Shown here in pieces: positions 63,782 through 64,000 of a DNA stretch of 64,000 nucleotides. The position numbers were made by a program, and so were the translations under genes. Each line of letters begins with the position of its first letter. Position 1 is the first letter of the stretch. Under the pieces are notes generated by a model. It worked only from the letters and a program-made list of their open reading frames with translations, did not search any database and was not told the DNA's origin. Origin of the DNA: Sphingobium cloacae (GTDB lineage Bacteria > Pseudomonadota > Alphaproteobacteria > Sphingomonadales > Sphingomonadaceae); assembly GCF_002355855.1 (NCBI RefSeq), contig NZ_AP017655.1:1426001-1490000 (forward strand), given 5' to 3'.

Positions 63782-64000
63782 ATGAGCGCCAATATCGGAA
63801 TCCGCTTGAAGAGCCCGGCTCATCCCGGCGGCTTTATCAAGCACGAGATTATCGAGCCGCTAGGCCTGTCGGTGACCGCCGCAGCCGAGGCGCTGGGCGT
63901 GACGCGGGCGACTCTCTCAACGCTGCTCAACGAGCGCGCGCATCTCTCGCCGGAAATGGCGCTGCGCATCGAGAAGGCTTTCGGCGTGTCGATGGACACG
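63782..64000 (+). CDS. higA: HigA-like antitoxin, partial (window end)
   Basis: First 73 residues visible; continues past 64000. SPAHPGGFIKHEIIEPLGLS and the HTH LSVTAAAEALGVTRATLSTL are diagnostic of HigA/XRE antitoxins. Starts 9 bp after higB. It binds HigB and represses the operon. Confidence 0.88.
   Translation, partial: MSANIGIRLKSPAHPGGFIKHEIIEPLGLSVTAAAEALGVTRATLSTLLNERAHLSPEMALRIEKAFGVSMDT

Overview
The window looks like a sphingomonad (Alphaproteobacteria, Sphingomonadaceae; probably Sphingobium or a close relative). The evidence is high GC with strong GC3 bias, an Entner-Doudoroff operon (zwf-edd-glk-eda), a PEP-CTERM protein, an RcnB-family protein, and four copies of the intergenic repeat whose ends read TTCGCCCTGAGCGAAGTCGA and TTCGACAAGCTCAGCCCGAA, which is common in this family. 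Genus and species are inferred; no rRNA is present.

Positions 1-44.8 kb are ordinary chromosome. In order they hold: a NodT/MacA/MacB-type tripartite efflux operon; an RcnB-like protein; a GntP-type permease; the rpsF-rpsR-rplI ribosomal operon; small stress or hypothetical proteins; a YedI-like protein and a MATE exporter; a YadGH-type ABC exporter; a phospholipid methyltransferase-like protein; an enoyl-CoA hydratase; folE overlapped by a pteridine-reductase-like SDR; a MobA-like nucleotidyltransferase and an MFS exporter; a fadA/fadB beta-oxidation pair behind a palindromic operator; galE, a YbaK deacylase and pgl; sspB divergent from hisB-H-A-F-(PEP-CTERM)-E; two L,D-transpeptidases; a nuclease-fold protein; a patatin; cvpA and radA; and zwf-edd-glk-eda. 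pgl (25 kb) supplies the step between zwf and edd.

At 44,866 the chromosome is interrupted inside the anticodon loop of a tRNA-Leu(CAA). From there to the end of the window (and probably beyond) lies a conjugative or mobilizable integrative element. It carries a tyrosine integrase with candidate arm sites, a complete but different tRNA-Leu(CAA), small element-specific proteins, an AbiE-type toxin-antitoxin pair whose toxin is fused to a WYL-like domain and a Zn-binding tail, a VirD4/TraG coupling protein with a C-terminal J domain, a candidate oriT, a MobC-like accessory protein, a relaxase, envelope proteins and a LuxR-type regulator, an AT-rich TylF-like methyltransferase, the antirestriction protein ArdC, and a HigBA pair cut by the window end. 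No attR or mating-pair genes were seen.

The most unusual observation is a set of noncoding stretches in the element (about 46.58-47.12, 54.14-54.45, 57.26-57.51 and 61.66-61.99 kb) packed with short, mostly perfect, sequence-unrelated hairpins. Three of them end at the ribosome binding site of the gene they precede, including mobC and ardC; the one before mobC has about ten hairpins at roughly 28-nt spacing with ACC-rich linkers. I suggest they act as structured leaders or as single-strand promoters used during conjugative transfer. All functional statements are inferences from sequence reading; no searches or folding programs were run.
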